Origin: Caryophanales bacterium UBA6414
GTDB lineage: Bacteria > Bacillota_I > Bacilli_A > RF39 > UBA660
Reading direction: 5' to 3'
Assembly (NCBI GenBank): GCA_002438545.1
Contig: DJPK01000058.1
Coordinates: forward strand, 1 to 10,528
Length of the DNA stretch: 10,528 bases
A model generated the notes under the pieces. That model was not told the origin of the DNA, searched no databases, and saw only the letters and a list, made by a program, of their open reading frames with translations. The translations under genes and the position numbers were made by a program. Positions 4,530 through 10,528 of the stretch are shown here, one piece after another; positions within the stretch are counted from its first letter, which is position 1; every line of letters begins with the position of its first letter.

Positions 4530-5303
4530 ATGCGATTACAAATAAATAATTTAAATGTTAGTATTAATGATAAAAAAGTATTAAAAGACTTTAACTTACA
4601 AATAGAGCCCTCTACTACACATGTAATTATGGGCCCAAATGGTGTTGGAAAATCAACCCTATCAAGAGTAATATTAGGTGATAATCATTATCAAGTAGAA
4701 AGTGGTGATATCTTATTTAATGATGAAAGTATTACTTCACTATCTACTGATAAAAGAAGCAGACTAGGTATCTTTTTAGCAATGCAGTATCCATTAGAAA
4801 TAGATGGCATATCAAACCAAGACTTTCTAAGAACTGCTTTAGCCGCTAAAGAAGGTAAAAATATCAGCTTATATGACTTTATCCTAAAATGTGATCAAAT
4901 AACTGATGATTTAAAAATGGATAAAAACCTAATTCATCGTTCTTTAAATGTAGGATTCTCTGGTGGTGAAAAAAAGAAAAACGAAGTACTTCAAATAAGA
5001 CTATTAAAACCATCTCTAATAATCTTAGATGAACTAGATTCAGGCCTAGATGTTGATAGCCTTAGAATAGTAGCAGAAAATATTAGTAAATATAAAGAAG
5101 AAAATCCTGATACATCTATTTTAATAATAACTCACCATCCTAAAATACTAGAATATATTCATCCTGATTATGTTCACTTAATGATTGATGGTCAAATAAA
5201 AGAATCTAAAGACTACTCACTAGCCCTAGAAATAGAAAAAAAAGGATATACCACTTATCTTAGTGAGGCAAATATTATTGATAGGAAGACTAAAGATGAA
5301 TAA
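4530..5303 (+). CDS. sufC: Fe-S assembly ATPase SufC
   Basis: A 257-residue soluble ABC-type ATPase that powers the SufB/D scaffold during iron-sulfur cluster assembly. All nucleotide-binding motifs are present: Walker A GPNGVGKST (35-43, K41), Q-loop Q86 in 'LAMQYP', the SufC-type signature 'VGFSGGEKKKNEVLQ' (141-155), Walker B 'LIILDELDSGLDVDSL' (163-178, E168 catalytic) and the H-loop 'ITHHP' (H202 or H203). Length and motifs are normal for SufC. ATG 4530 is preferred to the GTG nine bases earlier, which falls within the ribosome binding site. The gene opens the operon and its stop codon overlaps the next start. Cys121 is not part of a known motif. Confidence 0.96.
   Translation: MRLQINNLNVSINDKKVLKDFNLQIEPSTTHVIMGPNGVGKSTLSRVILGDNHYQVESGDILFNDESITSLSTDKRSRLGIFLAMQYPLEIDGISNQDFLRTALAAKEGKNISLYDFILKCDQITDDLKMDKNLIHRSLNVGFSGGEKKKNEVLQIRLLKPSLIILDELDSGLDVDSLRIVAENISKYKEENPDTSILIITHHPKILEYIHPDYVHLMIDGQIKESKDYSLALEIEKKGYTTYLSEANIIDRKTKDE
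5283..5288 (+). promoter_or_regulatory. Ribosome binding site that fixes the sufD start
   Basis: AGGAAG lies seven bases before ATG 5296, inside the end of sufC. The in-frame ATG at 5263 has no such site and would add eleven residues that overlap sufC more deeply, so 5296 is preferred. Confidence 0.7.
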
Positions 5304-6060
5304 TATATTAGTGATAAATAATAATATAAATAATTATAATGATGATAATATTAAAATAGAAAATAATGCTATATATTTTAAAAAGAGTGGTAAATATAAT
5401 ATTAAATATGATAACACTAATACCATTAATATAACATATAAACTAAAAGATAATATAAATATAACTATTGATGAATATCAAAATAACGCTTCATCATTAA
5501 CTAGTAATATTAAATATCTATTAGCAGAAAATAGTATCTTAAATATTAATAAATTTACGATTAACGATACTACTAAAGAAACAATAACTATTGATTTAGA
5601 AGGCTTAAATGCCGAGATTAATTATCATTTCTCTAATATCTCTACTAACCAAGAAGAACATCATATCATAATTAATCATCATGCCCCTAAAACAATATCT
5701 AATATAATAAATAGAACAATATCTACTAATGATGCCACTATTGACTATACCATAGATAGTATCTTACCTAAAAATAATTATGGTTGTATATTAAATCAAG
5801 AAACAAAAATAATTACTAATGATTCAAGTAATTGTTATATTAGACCAAATATGTTTATTGATGAAGAGGATGTGGATGCTAGACATGCTTCATATATTGG
5901 TAAATTTAAAGGAGAAGAATTATTCTATTTAATGACAAGAGGATTATCTCTAAAAGAATCTATTAAATTATTAGTAAAAGGATATATATTATCTAATATT
6001 AAAGTTGAAGAAGATTTAGAAAAAATAATTATTAATGATATAAATAAGTATTGGAGGTGA
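5296..6060 (+). CDS. sufD: Short SufB/SufD-family scaffold protein
   Basis: A 254-residue member of the SufBD (UPF0051) family; usual SufD and SufB are over 400 residues. The scaffold holds the nascent Fe-S cluster with SufC. The N-terminal and central part (about 1-165) is a run of Asn/Ile-rich beta strands, consistent with a reduced beta-helix core. The C-terminal hallmark is clear: 'CYIRPNMFIDEEDVDARHAS' (180-199), then 'GEELFYLMTRGLSLKESIKL' (206-225) and a final helix pair. H197 aligns with the conserved SufD/SufB histidine of 'SHG/EHE', and C180 lies near the position of the SufB cluster cysteine. C164 is the other cysteine. What is missing is the N-terminal domain of about 150 residues. 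The gene overlaps sufC by 8 bases (ATGAATAA) and stops 4 bases before sufS. The symbol follows position and the C-terminal resemblance to SufD; as the sole scaffold it may act as both SufB and SufD. Confidence 0.82.
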   Translation: MNNILVINNNINNYNDDNIKIENNAIYFKKSGKYNIKYDNTNTINITYKLKDNINITIDEYQNNASSLTSNIKYLLAENSILNINKFTINDTTKETITIDLEGLNAEINYHFSNISTNQEEHHIIINHHAPKTISNIINRTISTNDATIDYTIDSILPKNNYGCILNQETKIITNDSSNCYIRPNMFIDEEDVDARHASYIGKFKGEELFYLMTRGLSLKESIKLLVKGYILSNIKVEEDLEKIIINDINKYWR

Positions 6061-6064
6061 TTAA

Positions 6065-7261
6065 ATGAATAGAGAAGATTTTGCCATATTAAAAAATAAT
6101 TTAGTTTATTTTGATAATGGTGCAACAACTCTAAAACCTAATCAAGTAGTTGAATCTATCGTTGACTATTATACTAAGTATACAGCTAATGCTCATCGTG
6201 GTGATTATAAAAATAGTAAAATAGTGGATGATTTATATGAAGGTACAAGAAAAAAAGTCAAAGAATTTATTAATGCTAAACATAGTAGTGAAATAGTATT
6301 TACTAGCGGGACTACTGATAGCTTAAATGATATAATATTTGGCTATTTTAAATATAAATTACAAAAAGGCGATGAAGTCTTATTAACAGAGTCTGAACAT
6401 GCCTCTAATGTTGTAGGTTGGTATGCTCTAGCCAAAGAAATAGGCATAAAAATAAGATTTATGGATCTTAACGAGAATAATGAACTAACCCTTGATAATG
6501 TTAAAAAAGCCATTACTCCACATACTAAAGTAATATCTATTGCCCATATTACAAATGTAATAGGTGATGTTAGGGATATAAATGCAATATCTAAACTAGC
6601 CCATGAAAATAATATGCTACTAGTAGTAGATGCTGCTCAAAGTATTGCCCATAACAAAATTGATGTCCAAGAATCAGATATTGACTTTTTAGCCTTTTCT
6701 GCCCATAAAATGTATGGACCAACTGGAGTAGGTGTCTTATATGGAAAATTTGATTTATTAAAAGACCTAGTACCCACTAATTATGGTGGTGGTATGAATG
6801 CTATATTTACTAAAGATGGCTACTACGAATTAAAAGATATTCCAACAAGATTGGAAGCCGGTACTCCCAATATTGAAGGCGTAATTGGACTAGGAGCAGC
6901 CATTGATTATATAAATAGTATTGGTATTGATAAAATTGCCAAATATGAACACGAACTACGCCATTATTTAATAGATAAACTAAAACAATTAGATTTCATT
7001 GAACTATATAATAAAGATAATGATGGTACAATAGTATCATTTAATATAAAAGGTGTATTTAGCCAAGACACTGCTGTTTATTTAGATAAATATAATATTG
7101 CTGTAAGAGCAGGTAATCACTGTGCTAAAATGTTAGGAAATCTCTTCCATATTAATAATACATGTCGTATTAGCCTAAGTTTTTATAATACCAAAGAAGA
7201 AGTAGATTTACTAATAAACGTCTTAAACAATAGTGCTAATATATGGAAAGAAATATTATAA
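6065..7261 (+). CDS. sufS: Cysteine desulfurase SufS
   Basis: A 398-residue class V aminotransferase-fold enzyme that uses pyridoxal phosphate to take sulfur from L-cysteine, leaving alanine and an enzyme persulfide. Seen motifs: 'YFDNGATTLKP' (15-25), 'FTSGTTDSLN' (79-88), 'ESEHASNVVGW' (109-119, H112 stacks on the cofactor), 'VVDAAQSIAH' (187-196, D189), the cofactor lysine in 'AFSAHKMYGPTG' (K215), 'RLEAGTPNIEGVIGLGAA' (262-279), and the catalytic loop 'VRAGNHCAKM' (R348, C353). The order and length match group II (SufS) enzymes, which need SufU or SufE as sulfur acceptor. GGAGGTGA overlaps the preceding stop and gives a strong ribosome binding site 4 bases before ATG. Confidence 0.97.
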   Translation: MNREDFAILKNNLVYFDNGATTLKPNQVVESIVDYYTKYTANAHRGDYKNSKIVDDLYEGTRKKVKEFINAKHSSEIVFTSGTTDSLNDIIFGYFKYKLQKGDEVLLTESEHASNVVGWYALAKEIGIKIRFMDLNENNELTLDNVKKAITPHTKVISIAHITNVIGDVRDINAISKLAHENNMLLVVDAAQSIAHNKIDVQESDIDFLAFSAHKMYGPTGVGVLYGKFDLLKDLVPTNYGGGMNAIFTKDGYYELKDIPTRLEAGTPNIEGVIGLGAAIDYINSIGIDKIAKYEHELRHYLIDKLKQLDFIELYNKDNDGTIVSFNIKGVFSQDTAVYLDKYNIAVRAGNHCAKMLGNLFHINNTCRISLSFYNTKEEVDLLINVLNNSANIWKEIL

Positions 7262-7266
7262 GGTGA
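7260..7266 (+). promoter_or_regulatory. Ribosome binding site that fixes the sufU start
   Basis: AAGGTGA overlaps the sufS stop codon and stands five bases before ATG 7272. The ATG at 7266 is fused to this site, and the in-frame ATG at 7233 lies deep in sufS, so 7272 is the likely start. Confidence 0.75.
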
Positions 7267-7271
7267 TGAAT

Positions 7272-7700
7272 ATGGATAAAGATTTAAAAAGAATGATTAT
7301 ATTAGAAAATTATCAAAATCCTAAAAATAAACAAATACCTACAGAAGAAGGTTATGTCAAAATAAACTCTAATAACGTATCATGTATCGATAACTTAGAT
7401 ATCTATGTTAAAACAGAAAATGATATTATAAAAGATATTAAATATGAAGGAGAAGCTTGTGTTATATGTATATCTTCTACCTCAATAATAACTAACTTAC
7501 TAATAGGTAAAACAATCGAAGAAGCCAAAGACATACTAGAAAACTATCATAATATGATTGAAGAAAAACCATATAATAAAGATATCTTAAAAGAAGCCCT
7601 AGTATATGATGATATCTATAAACAGCCATCTAGAAAAACATGTGCTACTCTAGCGACTAGAGGGCTAAGTAAATTATTAAATGAAACAACTGAAAAATAG
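7272..7700 (+). CDS. sufU: Zinc-dependent sulfurtransferase SufU
   Basis: A 142-residue SufU, the zinc protein that accepts the persulfide sulfur from SufS in Gram-positive bacteria by swapping a zinc ligand. The four ligand positions known from B. subtilis SufU are all present: C38 and D40 in 'NVSCIDNLDI' (35-44), C63 in 'EGEACVICISSTSI' (59-72) and C124 in 'SRKTCATLATRGL' (120-132). An additional C66 follows C63. The insertion that separates SufU from IscU is visible in the 82-118 region. The start at 7272 leaves a gap of 10 bases after sufS. In most Bacilli sufB comes next; here the gene is followed by the rplM promoter after about 20 bases, with no clear terminator. Confidence 0.94.
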   Translation: MDKDLKRMIILENYQNPKNKQIPTEEGYVKINSNNVSCIDNLDIYVKTENDIIKDIKYEGEACVICISSTSIITNLLIGKTIEEAKDILENYHNMIEEKPYNKDILKEALVYDDIYKQPSRKTCATLATRGLSKLLNETTEK

Positions 7701-7721
7701 ATATATTTTTAGACAAAATTG

Positions 7722-7750
7722 TTGACAAACAAACTAAAATTTACTATAAT
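7722..7750 (+). promoter_or_regulatory. Consensus sigma-A promoter of rplM-rpsI
   Basis: TTGACA (7722-7727) and TATAAT (7745-7750) both match the consensus exactly and are 17 bases apart. It is the strongest promoter of the window, as expected for ribosomal protein genes. A start near 7757 gives a leader of about 87 bases. Confidence 0.93.
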
Positions 7751-7756
7751 CATAAT

Positions 7757-7843
7757 CGGTACATTTTAGTTGAGAAGAAATAGGTATTGGGAACACCATA
7801 TTTTAAATCAACAATATAAATTATTAAGTAAAGGGAGAAAAAA
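7757..7843 (+). promoter_or_regulatory. Probable L13 (rplM) autoregulatory leader
   Basis: An untranslated leader of about 87 bases precedes rplM. It can fold with an outer stem GTTGA (7769-7773) to TCAAC (7808-7812) around an inner hairpin GGTATT (7783-7788) to AACACC (7792-7797) with a GGG loop and one A-C mismatch. Bacilli carry an 'L13 leader' RNA at this position through which L13 is thought to repress its own operon. The location and the GGTATTGGGAACACC element fit my memory of that family, but I could not run a covariance model. AGGGAG (7832-7837) is the rplM ribosome binding site. Confidence 0.6.
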
Positions 7844-8281
7844 ATGAAAACATTTATGCAAAGTAAAGAAACAGTTGCTAGAAATTGGTATGTAATCGAT
7901 GCCAAAGATGTTCCACTAGGAAGAGTAGCAGCTAAAGCCGCAATGATGTTAAGAGGTAAGCACAAAGCAACATACACACCTCATATTGATTGTGGAGATT
8001 ATATTATAATCATTAATGCTAAAGCCGCATTACTAACAGGAAACAAATTAGACAAAAAGATGTATTACAATCACAGCAGATACGCTGGTGGATTAAGAGA
8101 AAGAACAGCTAGAGAAATGAAAGAAAGCTATCCAGTAGAAATGGTAGAAAGAGCTGTTAAAGGTATGCTTCCAAAAAATAGATTAGGAAGACAAATGTAT
8201 AAGAAATTATTTGTATATGAAGGAGCTGAGCATCCACATACTGCTCAACAACCAAAACAAGTAGAAGTAGGGAGGAAATAA
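7844..8281 (+). CDS. rplM: 50S ribosomal protein L13
   Basis: A 145-residue L13, the usual bacterial length. L13 binds 23S rRNA early in assembly of the large subunit. Diagnostic stretches are 'RNWYVIDAKDVPLGRVA' (13-29), 'LRGKHKATYTPHIDCGDY' (36-53), 'YYNHSRYAGGLRERTA' (74-89) and 'AVKGMLPKNRLGRQMYKKL' (104-122). The first residues, MKTFM, and the AGGGAG site seven bases upstream fix the start. rpsI begins 3 bases after the stop, and its GGGAGGAAA ribosome binding site lies in the last codons of rplM, so the two are co-translated. The leader upstream is probably where L13 represses the pair. Confidence 0.98.
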   Translation: MKTFMQSKETVARNWYVIDAKDVPLGRVAAKAAMMLRGKHKATYTPHIDCGDYIIIINAKAALLTGNKLDKKMYYNHSRYAGGLRERTAREMKESYPVEMVERAVKGMLPKNRLGRQMYKKLFVYEGAEHPHTAQQPKQVEVGRK

Positions 8282-8284
8282 TTT

Positions 8285-8704
8285 ATGGCAAAGAAAGATA
8301 GAACATTTGCAGGTACTGGAAGAAGAAAAAGTTCAGTAGCAAGAGTAATCCTTACTCCAGGAACAGGAAAAATAACAATTAATGGTAGAGATGTTAACGA
8401 ATATATGCCATTCGAAGTATTAGTAATGGACTTAAAACAACCATTAGAAGTAACTAATAATCTAGAAACATTTGATGTTGATGTTAATGTATCTGGTGGT
8501 GGTTTTTCAGGACAAACTGGTGCTATTAGATTAGGTATTACAAGAGCTCTATTAGAGTACGATAAAGAAAACGAAGGAAAAGAAGATTCATATCGTAAAA
8601 TTCTTAAAGCTAATGGATTTATAACAAGAGATTCAAGAGCAAAAGAAAGAAAGAAATATGGATTAAAAGCAGCAAGAAGAGCACCTCAATTCTCAAAGAG
8701 ATAA
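8285..8704 (+). CDS. rpsI: 30S ribosomal protein S9
   Basis: A 139-residue S9, a few residues longer than the common 130 because of a polar stretch near residues 95-102 ('ENEGKEDS'). S9 lies in the head of the small subunit, and its C-terminal tail reaches the P-site tRNA. Family marks are 'GTGRRKSSVARV' (11-22), 'VSGGGFSGQTGAIRLGITRA' (69-88), 'GFITRDSRAKERKKYGLKAA' (111-130) and the invariant C-terminal 'PQFSKR', of which the terminal Lys-Arg contacts tRNA. The gene is complete and ends the L13-S9 operon, followed by a strong terminator. Confidence 0.98.
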   Translation: MAKKDRTFAGTGRRKSSVARVILTPGTGKITINGRDVNEYMPFEVLVMDLKQPLEVTNNLETFDVDVNVSGGGFSGQTGAIRLGITRALLEYDKENEGKEDSYRKILKANGFITRDSRAKERKKYGLKAARRAPQFSKR

Positions 8705-8711
8705 TATTTAT

Positions 8712-8746
8712 ATTCCAAGAACTTACAAAGTTTTTGGAATTTTTTT
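8712..8746 (+). terminator. Terminator of the rplM-rpsI operon
   Basis: A 13-bp stem (8712-8724 with 8728-8740, one G-U pair) has a 3-base loop and is followed by six T residues. It lies 8 bases after the rpsI stop codon. Confidence 0.92.
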
Positions 8747-8761
8747 AATGCCCAACTATTA

Positions 8762-8791
8762 TTGACTTACCATACTTATTCATAGTATAAT
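8762..8791 (+). promoter_or_regulatory. Sigma-A promoter of the phosphoketolase gene
   Basis: TTGACT (8762-8767) and a perfect TATAAT (8786-8791) are separated by 18 bases. It lies between the rpsI terminator and the AAAGGAG ribosome binding site (8803-8809) of the phosphoketolase gene, giving a leader of about 20 bases. No cre-like operator was recognised. Confidence 0.75.
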
Positions 8792-8816
8792 TAATTCATA
8801 ATAAAGGAGAATAAAA

Positions 8817-10528
8817 ATGTATAAGAAACTAACGAATAAAGAAGTTGAAAAAATAGATAAATACTTTCGAGTATCTAATTATTTAGCAGCTTGTCAATTA
8901 TATTTATTAGATAACCCCCTACTAAAAAGAGAACTACGAATAGAAGACATAAAGAATAAAATAGTTGGCCATTGGGGAACAGTACCCGGCCAAAACTTTA
9001 TATATACTCATTTAAATAGAATAATTAACAAATATGACTTAAATATGATATATATATCTGGGCCAGGACACGGTGGTAATGCTATGGTTGCCCAAACATA
9101 TATTGAAGGAACATATAGTGAAGTATATCCTAATATAACTGAGGATGAAGCCGGCTTAAAGAAACTATTTAAACAGTTTTCTTTTCCCGGAGGAATATCA
9201 TCCCATGTTGCCCCTGAAACACCCGGATCAATTAACGAAGGAGGAGAACTAGGCTATAGTCTTGCCCATGCTTATGGTGCAGTATTAGATAATCCCGACT
9301 TAATTGCCGCTTGTGTTGTTGGCGACGGTGAAGCTGAAACCGGACCTCTTGCCACATCATGGCACTCTAACAAATTCTTAAACCCCAAAACAGATGGCGT
9401 TGTCTTACCAATCCTTCATCTAAATGGTTATAAAATAGCTAACCCAACAATATTTTCTAGAATGAGTTTAACAGAATTAGGATCATTCTTTATTGGTTGT
9501 GGTTATCATCCATATTATGTTGAAGTAAAAGATGAAAAGCAAGGACATATCGATATGGCGCTAACTTTAGATAAAGTAATAAATGAAATAAAGAAAATAA
9601 AATCTTCTAAAGAGAATAAAAGACCAATTTGGCCAATGATAATATTAAAAACTTCAAAAGGTTGGACCGGACCAAAAGTAGTTGACGGAAAGCAGGTAGA
9701 AGGTACATTTCGTGCCCACCAAGTTCCCGTATCTATCGATAAAGATAATCCTACTAACTTAAAATTATTAGAAAATTGGTTAAGAAGCTATCACCCCGAA
9801 GAATTATTTGATGAAAATGGCACAATAATTAAAGAAATAAAAGAATTAGCTCCTAAAGGTAATAGAAGAATGGGTGCTAATCCGGTTGCCAATGGTGGCT
9901 TATTATTAAAAGAACTAAAGACCCCTAATTTTCAAGATTACGCTGTTGAAGTACCATATCCTGGAGAAGTAATGGCTCAAGATATGATGGAACTAGGTAA
10001 ATATGTAAGAGATGTTATAAAACTAAATGAAGAAGAACATAACTTCCGCGTATTTGGCCCTGATGAGACAATGTCTAATCGATTAAATCACGTATTTGAA
10101 GCCACTAATCGTACTTGGGTTGATAAAAAATATGCCACTGATGAATATCTAGCTAATGATGGCCGAGTTATGGATTCTATGCTATCCGAGCATCTATGTG
10201 AAGGTTGGTTAGAAGGCTACTTATTAACAGGAAGACATGGATTTTTCAATAGTTATGAAGCATTTATTAGAATAGTTGATTCTATGGCTAGTCAACACGC
10301 TAAATGGTTAAAAGTAAGTAAAGAATTACCATGGCGAAGACCAATAGCCTCTCTAAACTATGTCTTATCATCACACGTATGGCAACAAGACCATAATGGT
10401 TATACACATCAAGACCCCGGATTCTTAAATCATTTGGTAACTAAAAAGGCTGACACTGTAAGAATATACTTACCACCGGACGCTAACTGTTTACTATCCT
10501 GCTTTGATCACTGTATTAAAAGTAAAAA
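8817..10528 (+). CDS. xfp: Phosphoketolase (XFP family), 3' end beyond window
   Basis: An open frame of 570 codons without a stop, cut off by the window edge; the family is about 790-830 residues, so roughly 70 % is here. The enzyme uses thiamine diphosphate and phosphate to split xylulose 5-phosphate (and often fructose 6-phosphate) into acetyl phosphate and an aldose phosphate. Motifs: 'GHWGTVPGQNFIYTHLNR' (51-68), 'SGPGHGG' (81-87), 'SSHVAPETPGSINEGGELGY' (128-147), the cofactor motif 'GDGEAETG' (169-176) with N203, 'KTSKGWTGP' (about 280-290), 'FGPDETMSNRL' (413-423), 'RHGFFNSYEAF' (473-483) and 'WQQDHNGYTHQDPGF' (522-536). Whether it prefers the five- or six-carbon substrate cannot be told from this. 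It has its own promoter. CCC and GCC codons are rather frequent for so AT-rich a genome, which may reflect expression level or transfer. Confidence 0.95.
   Translation, partial: MYKKLTNKEVEKIDKYFRVSNYLAACQLYLLDNPLLKRELRIEDIKNKIVGHWGTVPGQNFIYTHLNRIINKYDLNMIYISGPGHGGNAMVAQTYIEGTYSEVYPNITEDEAGLKKLFKQFSFPGGISSHVAPETPGSINEGGELGYSLAHAYGAVLDNPDLIAACVVGDGEAETGPLATSWHSNKFLNPKTDGVVLPILHLNGYKIANPTIFSRMSLTELGSFFIGCGYHPYYVEVKDEKQGHIDMALTLDKVINEIKKIKSSKENKRPIWPMIILKTSKGWTGPKVVDGKQVEGTFRAHQVPVSIDKDNPTNLKLLENWLRSYHPEELFDENGTIIKEIKELAPKGNRRMGANPVANGGLLLKELKTPNFQDYAVEVPYPGEVMAQDMMELGKYVRDVIKLNEEEHNFRVFGPDETMSNRLNHVFEATNRTWVDKKYATDEYLANDGRVMDSMLSEHLCEGWLEGYLLTGRHGFFNSYEAFIRIVDSMASQHAKWLKVSKELPWRRPIASLNYVLSSHVWQQDHNGYTHQDPGFLNHLVTKKADTVRIYLPPDANCLLSCFDHCIKSK

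Noticed and set aside
6058..6060. TGA read as tryptophan (Mycoplasma-type code)
   Set aside because: TGA ends the SufD-like gene right before the sufS start, and conserved tryptophans in all genes are TGG; the standard code explains everything.
5925..6128. Minus-strand open frame of 67 codons
   Set aside because: It is antisense to the well-conserved end of the SufD-like gene and the start of sufS, with no sign of its own translation signals.
7750..7977. Minus-strand open frame of 75 codons
   Set aside because: It is antisense to the rplM promoter, leader and 5' coding region, and its hydrophobic look follows from the complement of Lys/Ala-rich rplM.
1..10528. CRISPR array, insertion sequence, prophage, defence system or tRNA
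   Set aside because: No regularly spaced repeats, transposase or phage-type genes, terminal repeats or cloverleaf sequence were seen; the window is mostly conserved housekeeping genes.

Overview
This is a strongly AT-rich chromosomal segment from a low-GC Gram-positive bacterium. The Shine-Dalgarno sites are strong (GGAGG and GGTGA types), promoters are of the sigma-A type, genes lie tightly packed, and TGG encodes tryptophan while TGA serves as a stop (end of the SufD-like gene), so the standard code fits. The gene set (PrsA-type foldase, SufC/D/S/U, tiny YjcZ-like peptides, rplM-rpsI with a leader, phosphoketolase) points to the Bacilli, most plausibly an uncultured gut lineage near Erysipelotrichales or RF39. 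That placement is inference. No mobile element, CRISPR array, tRNA or rRNA was seen.

Layout: 1-28 is the terminator of a gene outside the window. 86-2407 (+) holds a single-domain rhodanese, then, behind a good promoter, an RmuC-family protein, a two-helix membrane protein of unknown function, and a DUF3603/YjbA-like protein overlapping it. A perfect 13-bp hairpin at 2389-2422 separates this group from a convergent membrane-anchored parvulin foldase (2426-3565, -). Between prsA and a HIT protein (3993-4355, -) lie two very short plus-strand genes for hydrophobic peptides of 26 and 44 residues that resemble the YjcZ/'tiny TM' family of spore-associated proteins; a sigma-K-like promoter may precede them. 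A second 13-bp hairpin ends both the peptide pair and the HIT gene.

4530-7700 (+) is an iron-sulfur cluster assembly operon: sufC, a very short sufD-like gene, sufS and sufU. The genes overlap or sit within about 10 bases of each other. The sufB gene that normally ends such operons is absent: sufU is followed within about 20 bases by a consensus promoter, a probable L13 autoregulatory leader, and rplM-rpsI (7844-8704). SufS takes sulfur from cysteine, SufU relays it, and the SufC ATPase with the SufB/D-type scaffold builds the cluster; here one 254-residue protein appears to be the only local scaffold.

After the rpsI terminator, a separate promoter drives a phosphoketolase gene (8817 to the window end, truncated by the window edge), which suggests carbohydrate fermentation through acetyl phosphate.

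The most interesting items are the reduced SUF operon with its single short scaffold, the tandem YjcZ-like peptides, and the cluster of inverted repeats in front of sufC.
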